Source of the DNA: Paraburkholderia caffeinilytica
Lineage (GTDB): Bacteria; Pseudomonadota; Gammaproteobacteria; Burkholderiales; Burkholderiaceae
Assembly: GCF_003368325.1 (NCBI RefSeq)
Contig: NZ_CP031467.1
Span: 4,092,001-4,156,000 of the forward strand
Reading direction: 5' to 3'
Length of the DNA: 64,000 nt
Positions 36,763 to 45,458 of the stretch are shown here, piece after piece (positions within the stretch are counted from its first letter, which is position 1; each line of letters starts with the position of its first letter). The notes beneath the pieces were generated by a model. The model was not told where the DNA came from, ran no database searches, and saw nothing but the letters and a program-made list of their open reading frames with translations. The position numbers and the translations under genes were made by a program.

Positions 36763-38937
36763 ATGCAAACACTGACTATGCATGTCGATGCGCAAGGCAT
36801 CGCACTGATTACGCTGAACGATCCGGCACGACCGATGAACGTCGTCGGTCCAGCGTTTATTGACGATTTCATCGAGGCAATCGAACGAGTGGCGACCGAT
36901 CCGTCGATCGTTGGCGCGATCGTCACATCCGCGAAGCCGGCTTTCATGGCTGGCGCCGACCTCAAGCATCTGATGAGCCTTTTTGATGCCGGCGTGTCGC
37001 GGCAGCAGGCATTTGCGCTGAGCCGGCGCGCTTCCGTTGAGATGCATCGGCGGCTCGAGACATGCGGCAAGCCGTTCGTGTCGGCGATCAATGGACTGGC
37101 GCTCGGTGGTGGGTTCGAGCTCTGCCTCGCCTGTCACTGGCGTGTGATTGTCGACGATCCGAAAGCCGTAGTCGGTTTGCCGGAGGTCAACGTTGGCCTG
37201 CTGGCCGGCTCGGGCGGAACACAGCGACTGCTGCGCATGATCGGGGTCGACAAGGCGCTGCCTTTGCTGTTAGACGGCAAGTCCGTGACGCCGCAGGAAG
37301 CACTCGCGCTAGGCATGGTCGACGCAGTGGTTCCCGCAACCGAGTTACTCCCAACCGCGCGCAGATGGTTGATCGAGACGCCCAACCCGGTGCGCAAGTG
37401 GGACACGAAGAACTATCGGCTGCCTGAAGGGGCGGGGCTGCTCAGTTCGTCGCTGGCGACAACGTACTCGATGAACGTTGCGAAAGTCGGCGCGAAAACC
37501 TTTCACAACTATCCTGCACCCATTGCGATTCTCGATTGCGTGTTCGAAGGTGCGTTGATGCCGTTCGACAAGGCGCTGACTGTGGAATCGAAGCACTTCG
37601 CGCGGCTGATGTCGGGTCCTGTCGCGCGCAATATCGTCCGGACCAACTTCGTGAACAAGGGGTTGGCCGATCGACTGGCACGCCGTCCGGAAGGGGTGCC
37701 AAAGTTCGATGCCCGCAAGATCGGCGTACTGGGCGCGGGAATGATGGGCTCAGGCATTGCGTACGTCGCGGCACTGGCGGCCATTGACGTGGTGCTGCTG
37801 GATGCGACGCAGGAACAGGCGGAACGCGGCCGCGACTACTCGCGCAAGCTGCTGGCCGGCGCGGTCGAGCGCGGACGGCGCGACCAGGCCAGCGCCGACG
37901 CGATCCTCGCGCGCATCACTGCGACGTCCAGTTATAGCGCGCTCGCCGATTGCGATCTCGTCATCGAAGCGGTGTTCGAAGACAAGTCGGTAAAAGCAGA
38001 TGTAACGCGCCAGGCGGAGGCAGTGTTGCAGAAGTCGGCATTCTTTGCCAGCAACACGTCAACGCTCCCGATCTCCGAGCTTGCCCGGCAGTCGGACCGG
38101 CCTGAGCGCTATATCGGTCTACATTTCTTTTCGCCGGTCGACAGGATGCCGCTGGTCGAAATCATAGTCGGCAAGCAGACCAGCGAGACGACTGTCGCAC
38201 AGGCGCTCGATCTGGTCGCTCAACTGCGGATGACACCCATCGTTGTCAACGACAGCCGCGGCTTCTACACGAGCCGGGTGTTCCAGACGTTCATTCACGA
38301 AGGCATGCGCATGCTTGAAGAGGGCGTTGAGCCGGCCTTGATCGAGAACGCCGCGCGCTTCGCCGGGATGCCTGTAGGCCCGCTTGCGGTGCTTGACGAA
38401 GTCTCGATTGAACTGCCGTGGAAGATCGTGATGCAGTCACGCGAGGCACTCGGCGACGCATATGACCTACCCTGTTCGTATGACGTCATGCGGCGGATGC
38501 TCGACGAATTCAAACGACCGGGCCGGCGCGGCGGTGGTGGTTTTTACGACTATCCGGAAGGAGGTAAAAAGCGCCTTTGGAGCGAGCTAAAGTCGGCGTT
38601 TCCGCCGGTCGCGCCGCAACCTTCCGTCGATGAAGCCGGTAAGCGGATTCTCTATATCCAGGCGCTAGAAACGGCGCGCTGTCTGGAAGAGGGCGTGCTC
38701 ACGCATGCCGCCGACGCTGATATCGGCTCGGTGCTCGCCTGGGGTTTCCCGTCGTACACAGGCGGCACACTGTCATTGATCGACGCCGTTGGGCTAAGCA
38801 CGTTTATTGAAGAGTGTGAACGCATGGCAGCTGCTTACGGCCCGCGCTTCAAACCCTCGGCATGGCTGCGCGAGCGGGCGATTCGAGGCCACCTCTTTCA
38901 CGCGGTGGCCGGGCATGCGTCCGAAGCCGTCGCGTAA
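36763..38937 (+). CDS. Bifunctional enoyl-CoA hydratase / 3-hydroxyacyl-CoA dehydrogenase (FadB/FadJ-like)
   Basis: Fusion of 724 residues. N-terminal crotonase domain: the oxyanion region AFMAGADLKHL, and both catalytic glutamates in place (LALGGGFELCLA and GLPEVNVGLLAGSGG). Middle NAD domain: KIGVLGAGMMGSGIA, then GLHFFSPVDRMPLVEI with the catalytic histidine. C-terminal dehydrogenase domains follow. It hydrates enoyl-CoA and oxidises the 3-hydroxyacyl-CoA, feeding the thiolase encoded upstream. Start at ATG 36763 (GGAA upstream); an upstream in-frame extension overlaps the thiolase gene. Confidence 0.92.
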   Translation: MQTLTMHVDAQGIALITLNDPARPMNVVGPAFIDDFIEAIERVATDPSIVGAIVTSAKPAFMAGADLKHLMSLFDAGVSRQQAFALSRRASVEMHRRLETCGKPFVSAINGLALGGGFELCLACHWRVIVDDPKAVVGLPEVNVGLLAGSGGTQRLLRMIGVDKALPLLLDGKSVTPQEALALGMVDAVVPATELLPTARRWLIETPNPVRKWDTKNYRLPEGAGLLSSSLATTYSMNVAKVGAKTFHNYPAPIAILDCVFEGALMPFDKALTVESKHFARLMSGPVARNIVRTNFVNKGLADRLARRPEGVPKFDARKIGVLGAGMMGSGIAYVAALAAIDVVLLDATQEQAERGRDYSRKLLAGAVERGRRDQASADAILARITATSSYSALADCDLVIEAVFEDKSVKADVTRQAEAVLQKSAFFASNTSTLPISELARQSDRPERYIGLHFFSPVDRMPLVEIIVGKQTSETTVAQALDLVAQLRMTPIVVNDSRGFYTSRVFQTFIHEGMRMLEEGVEPALIENAARFAGMPVGPLAVLDEVSIELPWKIVMQSREALGDAYDLPCSYDVMRRMLDEFKRPGRRGGGGFYDYPEGGKKRLWSELKSAFPPVAPQPSVDEAGKRILYIQALETARCLEEGVLTHAADADIGSVLAWGFPSYTGGTLSLIDAVGLSTFIEECERMAAAYGPRFKPSAWLRERAIRGHLFHAVAGHASEAVA

Positions 38938-38961
38938 CTGCATAGCGTCGAGGGATACCCC

Positions 38962-40119
38962 ATGCGGCGACTGATTTTCGAGGCAGAACACGAGCAGTTT
39001 CGCGATTCGGTGCGGCGTTTTTTTCAGCGCGAGATCGAACCCCATGCCGCGCGCTGGCGCGAGCAGGGCATCGTCGACCGTTGGGCCTATGAGAAGGCTG
39101 GGCAGCAGGGCTATTTGCTGATGTGGGCCGACGAGCAATACGGCGGCGCTGGCGTGTGCGATTTCCGCTACGAACAGATCGTCTATGAGGAGAACATCCG
39201 TCATGGCGAGCCCGGCTTCTACATCAATCTGCACTCCGGTCTCGTCGCGCCATACATCGGCAAACTCGGCAATGACGAGCAGAAGCAACGGATACTGCCT
39301 GGCTGCATCGACGGCACGACGATTCTCGGCATTGCGATGACTGAGCCCGGCTCGGGCAGCGATCTGGCCGGGATGAAGGCGCACGCGAAAGACTGCGGTG
39401 ATCACTGGCTGCTGAACGGATCCAAGACCTACATCTCGAACGGTCAACTCGGTGATCTGTTCATCGTGGCGGCGCGTACGGTGCCGGAACAGCGTTACGG
39501 TATCGGGCTTTTTCTTGTCGAAGCGGACCGGCCCGGCTTTCGGCGCGGCAACCGGCTGCACAAGATGGGGCTGGCTGCTCAGGATACGTCGGAACTGTTC
39601 TTCGACGACGTCAAGGTGCCGAAGTCGAACGTGCTCGGCGATCCGACGAAGGGCTTCGGCTATCTTGCGCGGTCTTTGAGCGGTGAACGGCTGATCGCGG
39701 CGGTCGGCTCGATGGCGGCGGCGCAGACTGCATTTGACCTCACGCTTGACTTCATCAAGGACCGCCATGCCTTCGGCCGCGCGATCGGTACGTTTCAGAA
39801 CAGCCGGTTCACGATGGCGTCGCTGCGCGCACAACTCGATGCGATCCAGACTTTCGTCGACCAGTGTGTGATCGCGTACAACGCCGACGAACTGACTGCG
39901 GAGATCGCCGCCGAGGCCAAGCTGCTGTCGAGCGAACTGGAGAATCGCGTGATCGACGACTGTGTGCAGCTGCACGGCGGCGCGGGCTATATGGAGGAAT
40001 ACCGCATCTGCCGGATGTATACCGACGCGCGCGTGACGCGCATTTTCGCGGGCTCGTCCGAGATCATGAAGGAGATCATCGGGCGCGGTCTGGGACTCGA
40101 CGAACGCAGGGGGAGCTGA
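38962..40119 (+). CDS. Acyl-CoA dehydrogenase
   Basis: Second acyl-CoA dehydrogenase of the cluster, 385 residues. Seen: FEAEHEQFRDSVRRFFQREI, ILGIAMTEPGSGSDLAGMKA with the FAD/substrate signature, SGERLIAAVGSMAAAQ, and the C-terminal LHGGAGYMEEYRICRMYTDAR with a glutamate where the catalytic base of long-chain/isovaleryl-type enzymes can lie. It would introduce the 2,3-double bond. It follows the FadB-like gene by 24 bases and precedes a racemase-like gene by 2 bases, a tight operon. Confidence 0.91.
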   Translation: MRRLIFEAEHEQFRDSVRRFFQREIEPHAARWREQGIVDRWAYEKAGQQGYLLMWADEQYGGAGVCDFRYEQIVYEENIRHGEPGFYINLHSGLVAPYIGKLGNDEQKQRILPGCIDGTTILGIAMTEPGSGSDLAGMKAHAKDCGDHWLLNGSKTYISNGQLGDLFIVAARTVPEQRYGIGLFLVEADRPGFRRGNRLHKMGLAAQDTSELFFDDVKVPKSNVLGDPTKGFGYLARSLSGERLIAAVGSMAAAQTAFDLTLDFIKDRHAFGRAIGTFQNSRFTMASLRAQLDAIQTFVDQCVIAYNADELTAEIAAEAKLLSSELENRVIDDCVQLHGGAGYMEEYRICRMYTDARVTRIFAGSSEIMKEIIGRGLGLDERRGS

Positions 40120-40121
40120 TC

Positions 40122-41282
40122 ATGGGTCCGTTGCACGGAGTTCGTGTCGTCGAGATTGCGGGGTTGGGCGCGGCACCTTATGGCGCGATGATGCTGGCTG
40201 ATATGGGCGCTGACGTGGTGCGCATCGACCGCCCAGACGGTGACCAACACACGCCGGACACTTCGCCGCTGTTGCGCAACCGGCGCTCGATTGCGCTCGA
40301 CCTGAAGCAGCCGGAGGGCGTTGCGAGCGCGCTCGCGCTGATCGACAAGGCCGAAGTGCTGATCGAAGCGTTTCGCCCGGGTGTTGCCGAGCGGCTTGGC
40401 ATCGGTCCGGAGATCTGTCTGGAGCGTAACGCGAGGCTCGTCTATGCGCGCATGACCGGATGGGGACAGCAAGGGCCGCTCTCGCAGCGTGCGGGGCATG
40501 ACCTGAATTACATCGGCATCAGCGGGTTGCTCAATCAGATCGGACCGACGGGCGGCAAGCCGGCGGTGCCGCTCAATGTGATCGGTGACTTCGGCGGCGG
40601 CGGTCTGCTGCTAGCCTACGGCGTAACGTGCGCGTTGCTGGAGGCTCGTGTTTCGGGACTTGGGCAGGTGGTCGACGCGGCGATGCTCGATGGGGCGGCT
40701 TCGTTTCTCGGCATGTTTTTTGGCTATCGCGCGGACGGAAAATTCATTGATGGCGTGGGCCGCAATTTCCTTGGCGGAGGCGCTCACTACTACGACACCT
40801 ATCAAACCCAGGACGGCAAGTTTCTGTCTGTCGCGCCAATCGAGCCGCAGTTCTATGCGGCGTTTCTCGAGCGGCTCGGGGTGGACACCGAGCGCTTCAT
40901 GTCAGCGGGTTATCCGTCGCATACTGCGCGCAACATCGAACACGACTGGCCCGAGCTGAAAGCCGAACTCGCGGCGATCTTCGTTACCCGGCCACGCGAC
41001 GAATGGTGTCGCGTGTTCGAAGGTGCAGATGTTTGTGTCACGCCGGTGTTGAGTCTGCAGGAGGCGCTTCAGCATCCTCACAACGTGGCCCGCGAAACCT
41101 TCGTCGAGGTCGATGGAGTTGCCCAAAATGCGCCGGCGCCGCGCTTCAGCCGTACGCCGGCCGGCCTGCCGCGTGGACCTCGCCCGGCAGGTGCCGACGT
41201 CGATGCGATTGTGGCCGACTGGGACCTTGATCGCACCCTGTTTGAACGAGCCAGTCGAGCTAACCATCAAGGAACTCAATGA
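40122..41282 (+). CDS. Alpha-methylacyl-CoA racemase-like (CaiB/family III CoA-transferase fold)
   Basis: Family III CoA-transferase-fold protein of 386 residues, best read as an alpha-methylacyl-CoA racemase. The catalytic pair known from the mycobacterial racemase, His126 and Asp156, falls at the same residue numbers here (AGHDLNYIGISG and VIGDFGGGG), and the downstream GGGAHYYDTYQTQDGKFLSV and IEPQFY segments also fit. It would invert 2-methyl-branched acyl-CoAs so that beta-oxidation can proceed, implying a methyl-branched, isoprenoid-like substrate. A true CoA transferase would be the alternative. GGGGGAG precedes the ATG; the stop overlaps the P450 start. Confidence 0.8.
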   Translation: MGPLHGVRVVEIAGLGAAPYGAMMLADMGADVVRIDRPDGDQHTPDTSPLLRNRRSIALDLKQPEGVASALALIDKAEVLIEAFRPGVAERLGIGPEICLERNARLVYARMTGWGQQGPLSQRAGHDLNYIGISGLLNQIGPTGGKPAVPLNVIGDFGGGGLLLAYGVTCALLEARVSGLGQVVDAAMLDGAASFLGMFFGYRADGKFIDGVGRNFLGGGAHYYDTYQTQDGKFLSVAPIEPQFYAAFLERLGVDTERFMSAGYPSHTARNIEHDWPELKAELAAIFVTRPRDEWCRVFEGADVCVTPVLSLQEALQHPHNVARETFVEVDGVAQNAPAPRFSRTPAGLPRGPRPAGADVDAIVADWDLDRTLFERASRANHQGTQ

Positions 41283-42505
41283 TGAACGCGAATGACTTAC
41301 CGTCGCTGCTCTCGACGAGCGATACCGATCCCCATACGTTCTATGACGCGATGCGCGAACGCACTCCAGTGCTGTGGGACGAGCGGATGAAAGGCTGGCT
41401 CGTACTGTCGTACGATCTGTGCAAACAGGTCCTTTCCGATGAAGGGCACTTCCGCCATCCATATGCTGACGCGGACGCCACAATGATCGAAGTGAAGGGC
41501 GGCCGGCGCAACGTCACGGTCTTGCAAGGTGCGGAGCATGACCGGATGCATCGCTATGTGGTGCAATTGTTCAAGCCGGCGAATATTGCTGTCTACACTG
41601 AGCATCACATTCGCCCCGTCACAAAGTTTCTGATCGATCGCTTTGTGCAGCGGGGCAGCGCAGAACTGTTCAGCGAGCTCGCGTTGCAACTGCCTTGCAG
41701 GGCGTTCATGTCGCTGTTCGGGATGGATGCACTCGACGACGCGTTCTTGCACCGGGTCATGCGGCTTCACGACGACATCATGGTCTGGGCAGGTGGCCGG
41801 CACTTTCTCGGCGAGGACGCGACCCAGCGCGCGCTCGATGCGTCGCACCAACTCAATGCGATCTTGCTGCCGTATGTGCGTAGTCGGCGTGACAATCCGA
41901 CCAACGATCTGATCAGCCGGCTCTGGGCGGAAGCCCCCGAAGTGTTGGCAGATGCAACCGAGGAGGACGTGCTGGCCACCTGCCGCGAACTGTATCTGGC
42001 CGGCAGCGACACGACGGTTCATGCGTTGTCGAACGCAATCTATGTGTTGCTCACGGAGCGTGCGGTATTCGAACGGGTTAGCGGAGACCGTGGCGAGGCG
42101 CTGACGAGCTTTATTGAGGAAGTGATGCGGGTCTGGGGTTCTGTCCAGTACCGCTATCGTGTCGCAAACGAGGACATCGAACTGGGCGGCATGCCGGTCC
42201 GCAAGGATCAGGTTATCTTTACGATCAACGCGGCGGCTAACCGCGACCCGGCGCATTATTCTGCGTGTCCGGCTCATGTCGATCTCGATCGACCGGCGGT
42301 GCGCGACCACCTCGCGTTCAATGTCGGACCGCGCAGTTGCGCGGGCGCGCAACTCGCGCGCGCGGAAATGCGGTTGGCGCTGAATGCTCTGCTGGACCGA
42401 CTACCGGATCTGCGGCTCGATCCCGCTGCGGAACCGCCTCGTTTCCAGGGAATGTTCACGCGCTCGTTCAGGCCATTGAACGTCGTGTTCGCTCCGCAAC
42501 GATGA
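41279..42505 (+). CDS. Cytochrome P450
   Basis: Soluble bacterial P450 of 408 residues. I-helix oxygen-binding motif AGSDTT, ExxR in EEVMR, and the heme loop FNVGPRSCAGAQLAR with the axial cysteine near residue 354. It takes electrons from a small ferredoxin; the [3Fe-4S]-type (46488) or the putidaredoxin-type (47768) protein, with the reductase at 22253, are candidates. It overlaps the racemase stop by 4 bases, so it is part of the CoA-ester operon, and may hydroxylate the substrate or a CoA-linked intermediate. Residues for substrate choice cannot be read. Confidence 0.92.
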   Translation: MMNANDLPSLLSTSDTDPHTFYDAMRERTPVLWDERMKGWLVLSYDLCKQVLSDEGHFRHPYADADATMIEVKGGRRNVTVLQGAEHDRMHRYVVQLFKPANIAVYTEHHIRPVTKFLIDRFVQRGSAELFSELALQLPCRAFMSLFGMDALDDAFLHRVMRLHDDIMVWAGGRHFLGEDATQRALDASHQLNAILLPYVRSRRDNPTNDLISRLWAEAPEVLADATEEDVLATCRELYLAGSDTTVHALSNAIYVLLTERAVFERVSGDRGEALTSFIEEVMRVWGSVQYRYRVANEDIELGGMPVRKDQVIFTINAAANRDPAHYSACPAHVDLDRPAVRDHLAFNVGPRSCAGAQLARAEMRLALNALLDRLPDLRLDPAAEPPRFQGMFTRSFRPLNVVFAPQR

Positions 42506-42568
42506 GTTGCGGAGCGGCTCCCTTCATTACGGATGCGTGAGGGGAGCAGACGATGTACGCCTCGCGTT

Positions 42569-43501
42569 TCAGAACTCGACGTTAGCCGCACCCTTCAGGC
42601 ACAAGATCTCGCGTGCTTCCTCCGGTGTAGCGGGTTCGAGTCCCAGACCACGCAATAACTCCTTTGCCTTTTCGACCTGCTCGGCATTCGAACTTGCCAG
42701 CTTGCCCTTGCCGATCCACAGACTGTCCTCGAGACCGACGCGCAGATTGCCCCCCATCGAGGCGGCCATCGCGGCGATCGGCATCTGGTTGCGTCCGGCA
42801 CCCAGCACCGACCACCGATAGTCGGTGCCGAACAGTCTGTCGGCGGTGCGCTTCATATGCATCACGTCGTCGGGATGCGCACCGATGCCGCCGAGTATGC
42901 CGAAGACGGTCTGCACGAAGAAGGGCGGCTTGACGAGGCCGAGATCGACGAAGTGTGCAAGGTTGTACAGATGCGCAGTGTCATAACATTCGAACTCGTA
43001 GCGCGTGCCGCTCGCCGACAGTTCGCGCAACGCGTATTCGATGTCGCGATAAGTGTTGCGGAAGATCAGGTCCTTACTGTTCTCCAGATAGGGTCGTTCC
43101 CAGTCGTGTTTGAACTCGGTGAAACGTTGCAGCATCGGAAAGAGGCCGAAGTTCATCGAGCCCATGTTCATCGAGGCGACTTCGGGCTTGAATACAATGG
43201 CAGGCTTGATACGCTCGTGGACGGGCATGTACGGCGAACCACCGGTCGTCAGGTTGACGATCGCGTCGCAGGCCGCCTTGATCGTCGACAGGAACGGTGC
43301 GAAGGCTTCTGGCCGCTGATCCGGCCGGCCATCTTTCGGATCGCGCGCATGTAGATGCACGATCGCCGCGCCGGCTTGCGCCGCTGCGATCGCCGCAGTG
43401 GCAATCTCAGCCGGTGTGACGGGCAGATGCGGTGACATCGACGGCGTATGGATCGCGCCGGTGATGGCGCACGTGATGATGACTTTTTTCGATTCGGCCA
43501 T
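42569..43501 (-). CDS. BKACE-family beta-keto acid cleavage enzyme (DUF849)
   Basis: DUF849/BKACE protein of 310 residues, the family of 3-keto-5-aminohexanoate cleavage enzyme. Members are zinc enzymes that convert a beta-keto acid and acetyl-CoA to acetoacetate and a new acyl-CoA. Seen: the N-terminal VIITCAITGAIHTPSMSPHLPVTP, the zinc motif VHLHARDPKDGRP, MNMGSMNFG, and FGILGGIGAHPDDVMHMKR. AGGAG precedes the ATG at 43501. It lies at the end of the minus-strand operon. It would give a route to shorten a keto-acid intermediate without a ligase; the substrate is unknown. Confidence 0.87.
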   Translation of the reverse strand: MAESKKVIITCAITGAIHTPSMSPHLPVTPAEIATAAIAAAQAGAAIVHLHARDPKDGRPDQRPEAFAPFLSTIKAACDAIVNLTTGGSPYMPVHERIKPAIVFKPEVASMNMGSMNFGLFPMLQRFTEFKHDWERPYLENSKDLIFRNTYRDIEYALRELSASGTRYEFECYDTAHLYNLAHFVDLGLVKPPFFVQTVFGILGGIGAHPDDVMHMKRTADRLFGTDYRWSVLGAGRNQMPIAAMAASMGGNLRVGLEDSLWIGKGKLASSNAEQVEKAKELLRGLGLEPATPEEAREILCLKGAANVEF

Positions 43502-43580
43502 GGTTACTCCTGTTCTGTTGCAGCTTGAGTCCTGGCAAGCCGTGCCTCTTGGAAAGAGCGTATCAGGCACATCAGGTGTT

Positions 43581-44354
43581 CTAGGTCGCACCGACACTGC
43601 CGCCGTCAAGCGGCAGCACGGCGCCGGTTACGTAGGCGGATGCGCGGGATGCGAGGTAGATGGCCGTGCCGGCGACGTCGTCGGGTTCCCCGAAGCGCCC
43701 GCACGGAATGCGTTCGCACACGGCTTGCTTGACCGAGTCCGGCACGCCTTCGGTGAGCTTCGATGGAAACGGGCCGGGCGCGATCGCATTGACGTTGACG
43801 TGCTCAGCGCCGAGACGGCGCGCGAGTGCTCGCGTCAGGTGATGCAGACCGGCCTTGGACGCCACGTAAGAATAGTTTTCGCGTCCGGAAATCCGCAGTC
43901 CGCCGATCGAGCCCACGTTAATTATCCGCGCGGGCGCGTCGGCGCTTGCTCCGTTGCGTAGTGCCGGCAGCAGCTTTTGCGTCAGAAAGAAGACCGCCTT
44001 CAGGTTCAGCCCCATTACGGCGTCCCAGCTTTCTTCCGAAAACGTGTCGATGGATTCGTCGGCGAGCGCACCAGCATTGTTGACGAGGATGTCGAGCCGC
44101 GAATGGCGGCTCATCACGGTGTCGGCAATCCGCGAACGGTCGGCGGCGGATGACAGATCGGCCGGCAACGCGATACAGCGGCCTGTGCCGCCCAGGTCGG
44201 CTGCGACCTGCGCACAGGCCGTCTGGTTGCGCGCGACCACGTACACGTGCGCGCCGTGCTCGACAAAACCGCGCGCGATCATCAGGCCGATGCCGCTCGT
44301 CGCGCCGGTCACGAGCGCTATCTTGCCGTGGATGGAGAAGAGATTGTCTTTCAT
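43581..44354 (-). CDS. RhlG-like short-chain dehydrogenase/reductase
   Basis: SDR of 257 residues, similar in layout to the SDR at 28167 (DLFxIxGKxALVTG start, NNAGA, NVGSIGG, YSYVASK, PGPFPS). Complete catalytic set: serine, tyrosine and lysine. Start at the ATG at 44354, which matches the family N-terminus; the frame runs far upstream without support. The upstream 45 bases contain a few TCGAT repeats and no good ribosome site. It follows the SDR at 44402 by 47 bases. Confidence 0.87.
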   Translation of the reverse strand: MKDNLFSIHGKIALVTGATSGIGLMIARGFVEHGAHVYVVARNQTACAQVAADLGGTGRCIALPADLSSAADRSRIADTVMSRHSRLDILVNNAGALADESIDTFSEESWDAVMGLNLKAVFFLTQKLLPALRNGASADAPARIINVGSIGGLRISGRENYSYVASKAGLHHLTRALARRLGAEHVNVNAIAPGPFPSKLTEGVPDSVKQAVCERIPCGRFGEPDDVAGTAIYLASRASAYVTGAVLPLDGGSVGAT

Positions 44355-44401
44355 CGTTCGTCGATGGGTCGATGGATCGTCGATAGGTAGTCGAGTAGTG
44401 C

Positions 44402-45220
44402 TTACGCAGCAGAGGACTGGGCGATCATGCGTGCAACGTCCGCGTATTGAGGGACGTGCGCCGAAAAGCCGCCGTCGACGGGAATGGTCTGGCCAGTGAT
44501 AAAGCGTCCCGCGTCGGACGCGAGAAACACGACCGTCGCGGCGATATCGCTGGGTTCGCCGAGTGACGGGCTCAGTTGATGCTCGAGTAGAAAATCGAGT
44601 TCCTGCCGGCTGAGATTTGTCTTGACCGCGTCGGTGCCGATCAGTCCGGCAGCGATCGTATTGGCGCGCACGCCCTGCTTGCCGTACTGCGTCGCAATGA
44701 AACGTGTCAGGCCGATCAGCGCCGCTTTCGAAGTTCCGTATGCCGTGCGGGTGAGATCCCCGAACAGGCCGAGACCCGAGGCCATGTTGATGACAGCACC
44801 ACCGCCGCGCTCCAGCATCTGCGGGATCGCATACTTGCAGCACAGCATTGCGCCACGCACGTTGATGTTCATTGTCCGGTCCCAGGTTTCGACATCCATC
44901 TGGATCACGTCGAGGTCGCGCGCGAAGTGCGCCGCCGATGTCACCGCGGCATTGTTGAACAGCAGATCGATGCCGCCGAACCTTTGACGTGCTGCCTCGG
45001 TCATGGCGCGAATTTGCGCCTCATCGGCGATGTCGGTGCGTATGGCGATGGCCTGTCCGTCACGCGCGGCAATCGCAACGGCAACCCGGTGTGCGGCTTC
45101 GCCGTCGAGATCGGCGATGACCACCGCCGCACCTTCTTCGGCCAACCGGTGCGCAGTGGCTTCCCCAATGCCGGAGCCTGCTCCGGTGATGACCGCAATC
45201 TTTTTCTCGAGTACTTTCAT
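44402..45220 (-). CDS. Short-chain dehydrogenase/reductase
   Basis: Classical SDR of 272 residues: TGAGSGIG, NNAAV, serine in INMASGLGL and YGTSK. An acidic residue after strand 2 (VIADLDGEAAH) suggests NAD(H) use. Start at ATG 45220 with a GGAG about 10 bases upstream; longer in-frame starts lack sites. A separate promoter is possible: 238 bases without a gene lie between it and the flavin reductase gene, including a TGTCAG-type dyad. Confidence 0.87.
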   Translation of the reverse strand: MKVLEKKIAVITGAGSGIGEATAHRLAEEGAAVVIADLDGEAAHRVAVAIAARDGQAIAIRTDIADEAQIRAMTEAARQRFGGIDLLFNNAAVTSAAHFARDLDVIQMDVETWDRTMNINVRGAMLCCKYAIPQMLERGGGAVINMASGLGLFGDLTRTAYGTSKAALIGLTRFIATQYGKQGVRANTIAAGLIGTDAVKTNLSRQELDFLLEHQLSPSLGEPSDIAATVVFLASDAGRFITGQTIPVDGGFSAHVPQYADVARMIAQSSAA

Positions 45221-45270
45221 GACGTCGTGGACTCCAGTGTATGAATGTTTGCCGGCTTGCTTTGATAGCG

Positions 45271-45285
45271 TGTCAGGTGCTGACA
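45271..45285. promoter_or_regulatory. TGTCAG-N3-CTGACA dyad
   Basis: Perfect 6-base inverted repeat TGTCAGGTGCTGACA, 51 bases upstream of the SDR start at 45220 (minus strand). It is the only structured element in the gap and could be an operator or part of a promoter. Seen only once in the window. Confidence 0.35.
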
Positions 45286-45458
45286 GTCGTCTACATGGTT
45301 CGTCTCGCTTCGGTGATTTCGACGGTGCCTGCGGTCGCGCCCGATGCATCCGCCCGAACCGGTAACGATCCCGACTATTCCGTCTAGTGCGCCCTTCCGG
45401 TTTCCATCGGTTGTCGGTCTGAAGCAGAGTGCTGGTTTACCGTCTGGCGGTCCGGATA

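Noticed and set aside
38794..39975. 393-codon minus-strand frame opposite the acyl-CoA dehydrogenase
   Set aside because: Antisense shadow without domain similarity.
44352..44392. Short TCGAT-rich repeats before the SDR at 43581
   Set aside because: Irregular, only a few units; cannot be distinguished from low-complexity sequence.
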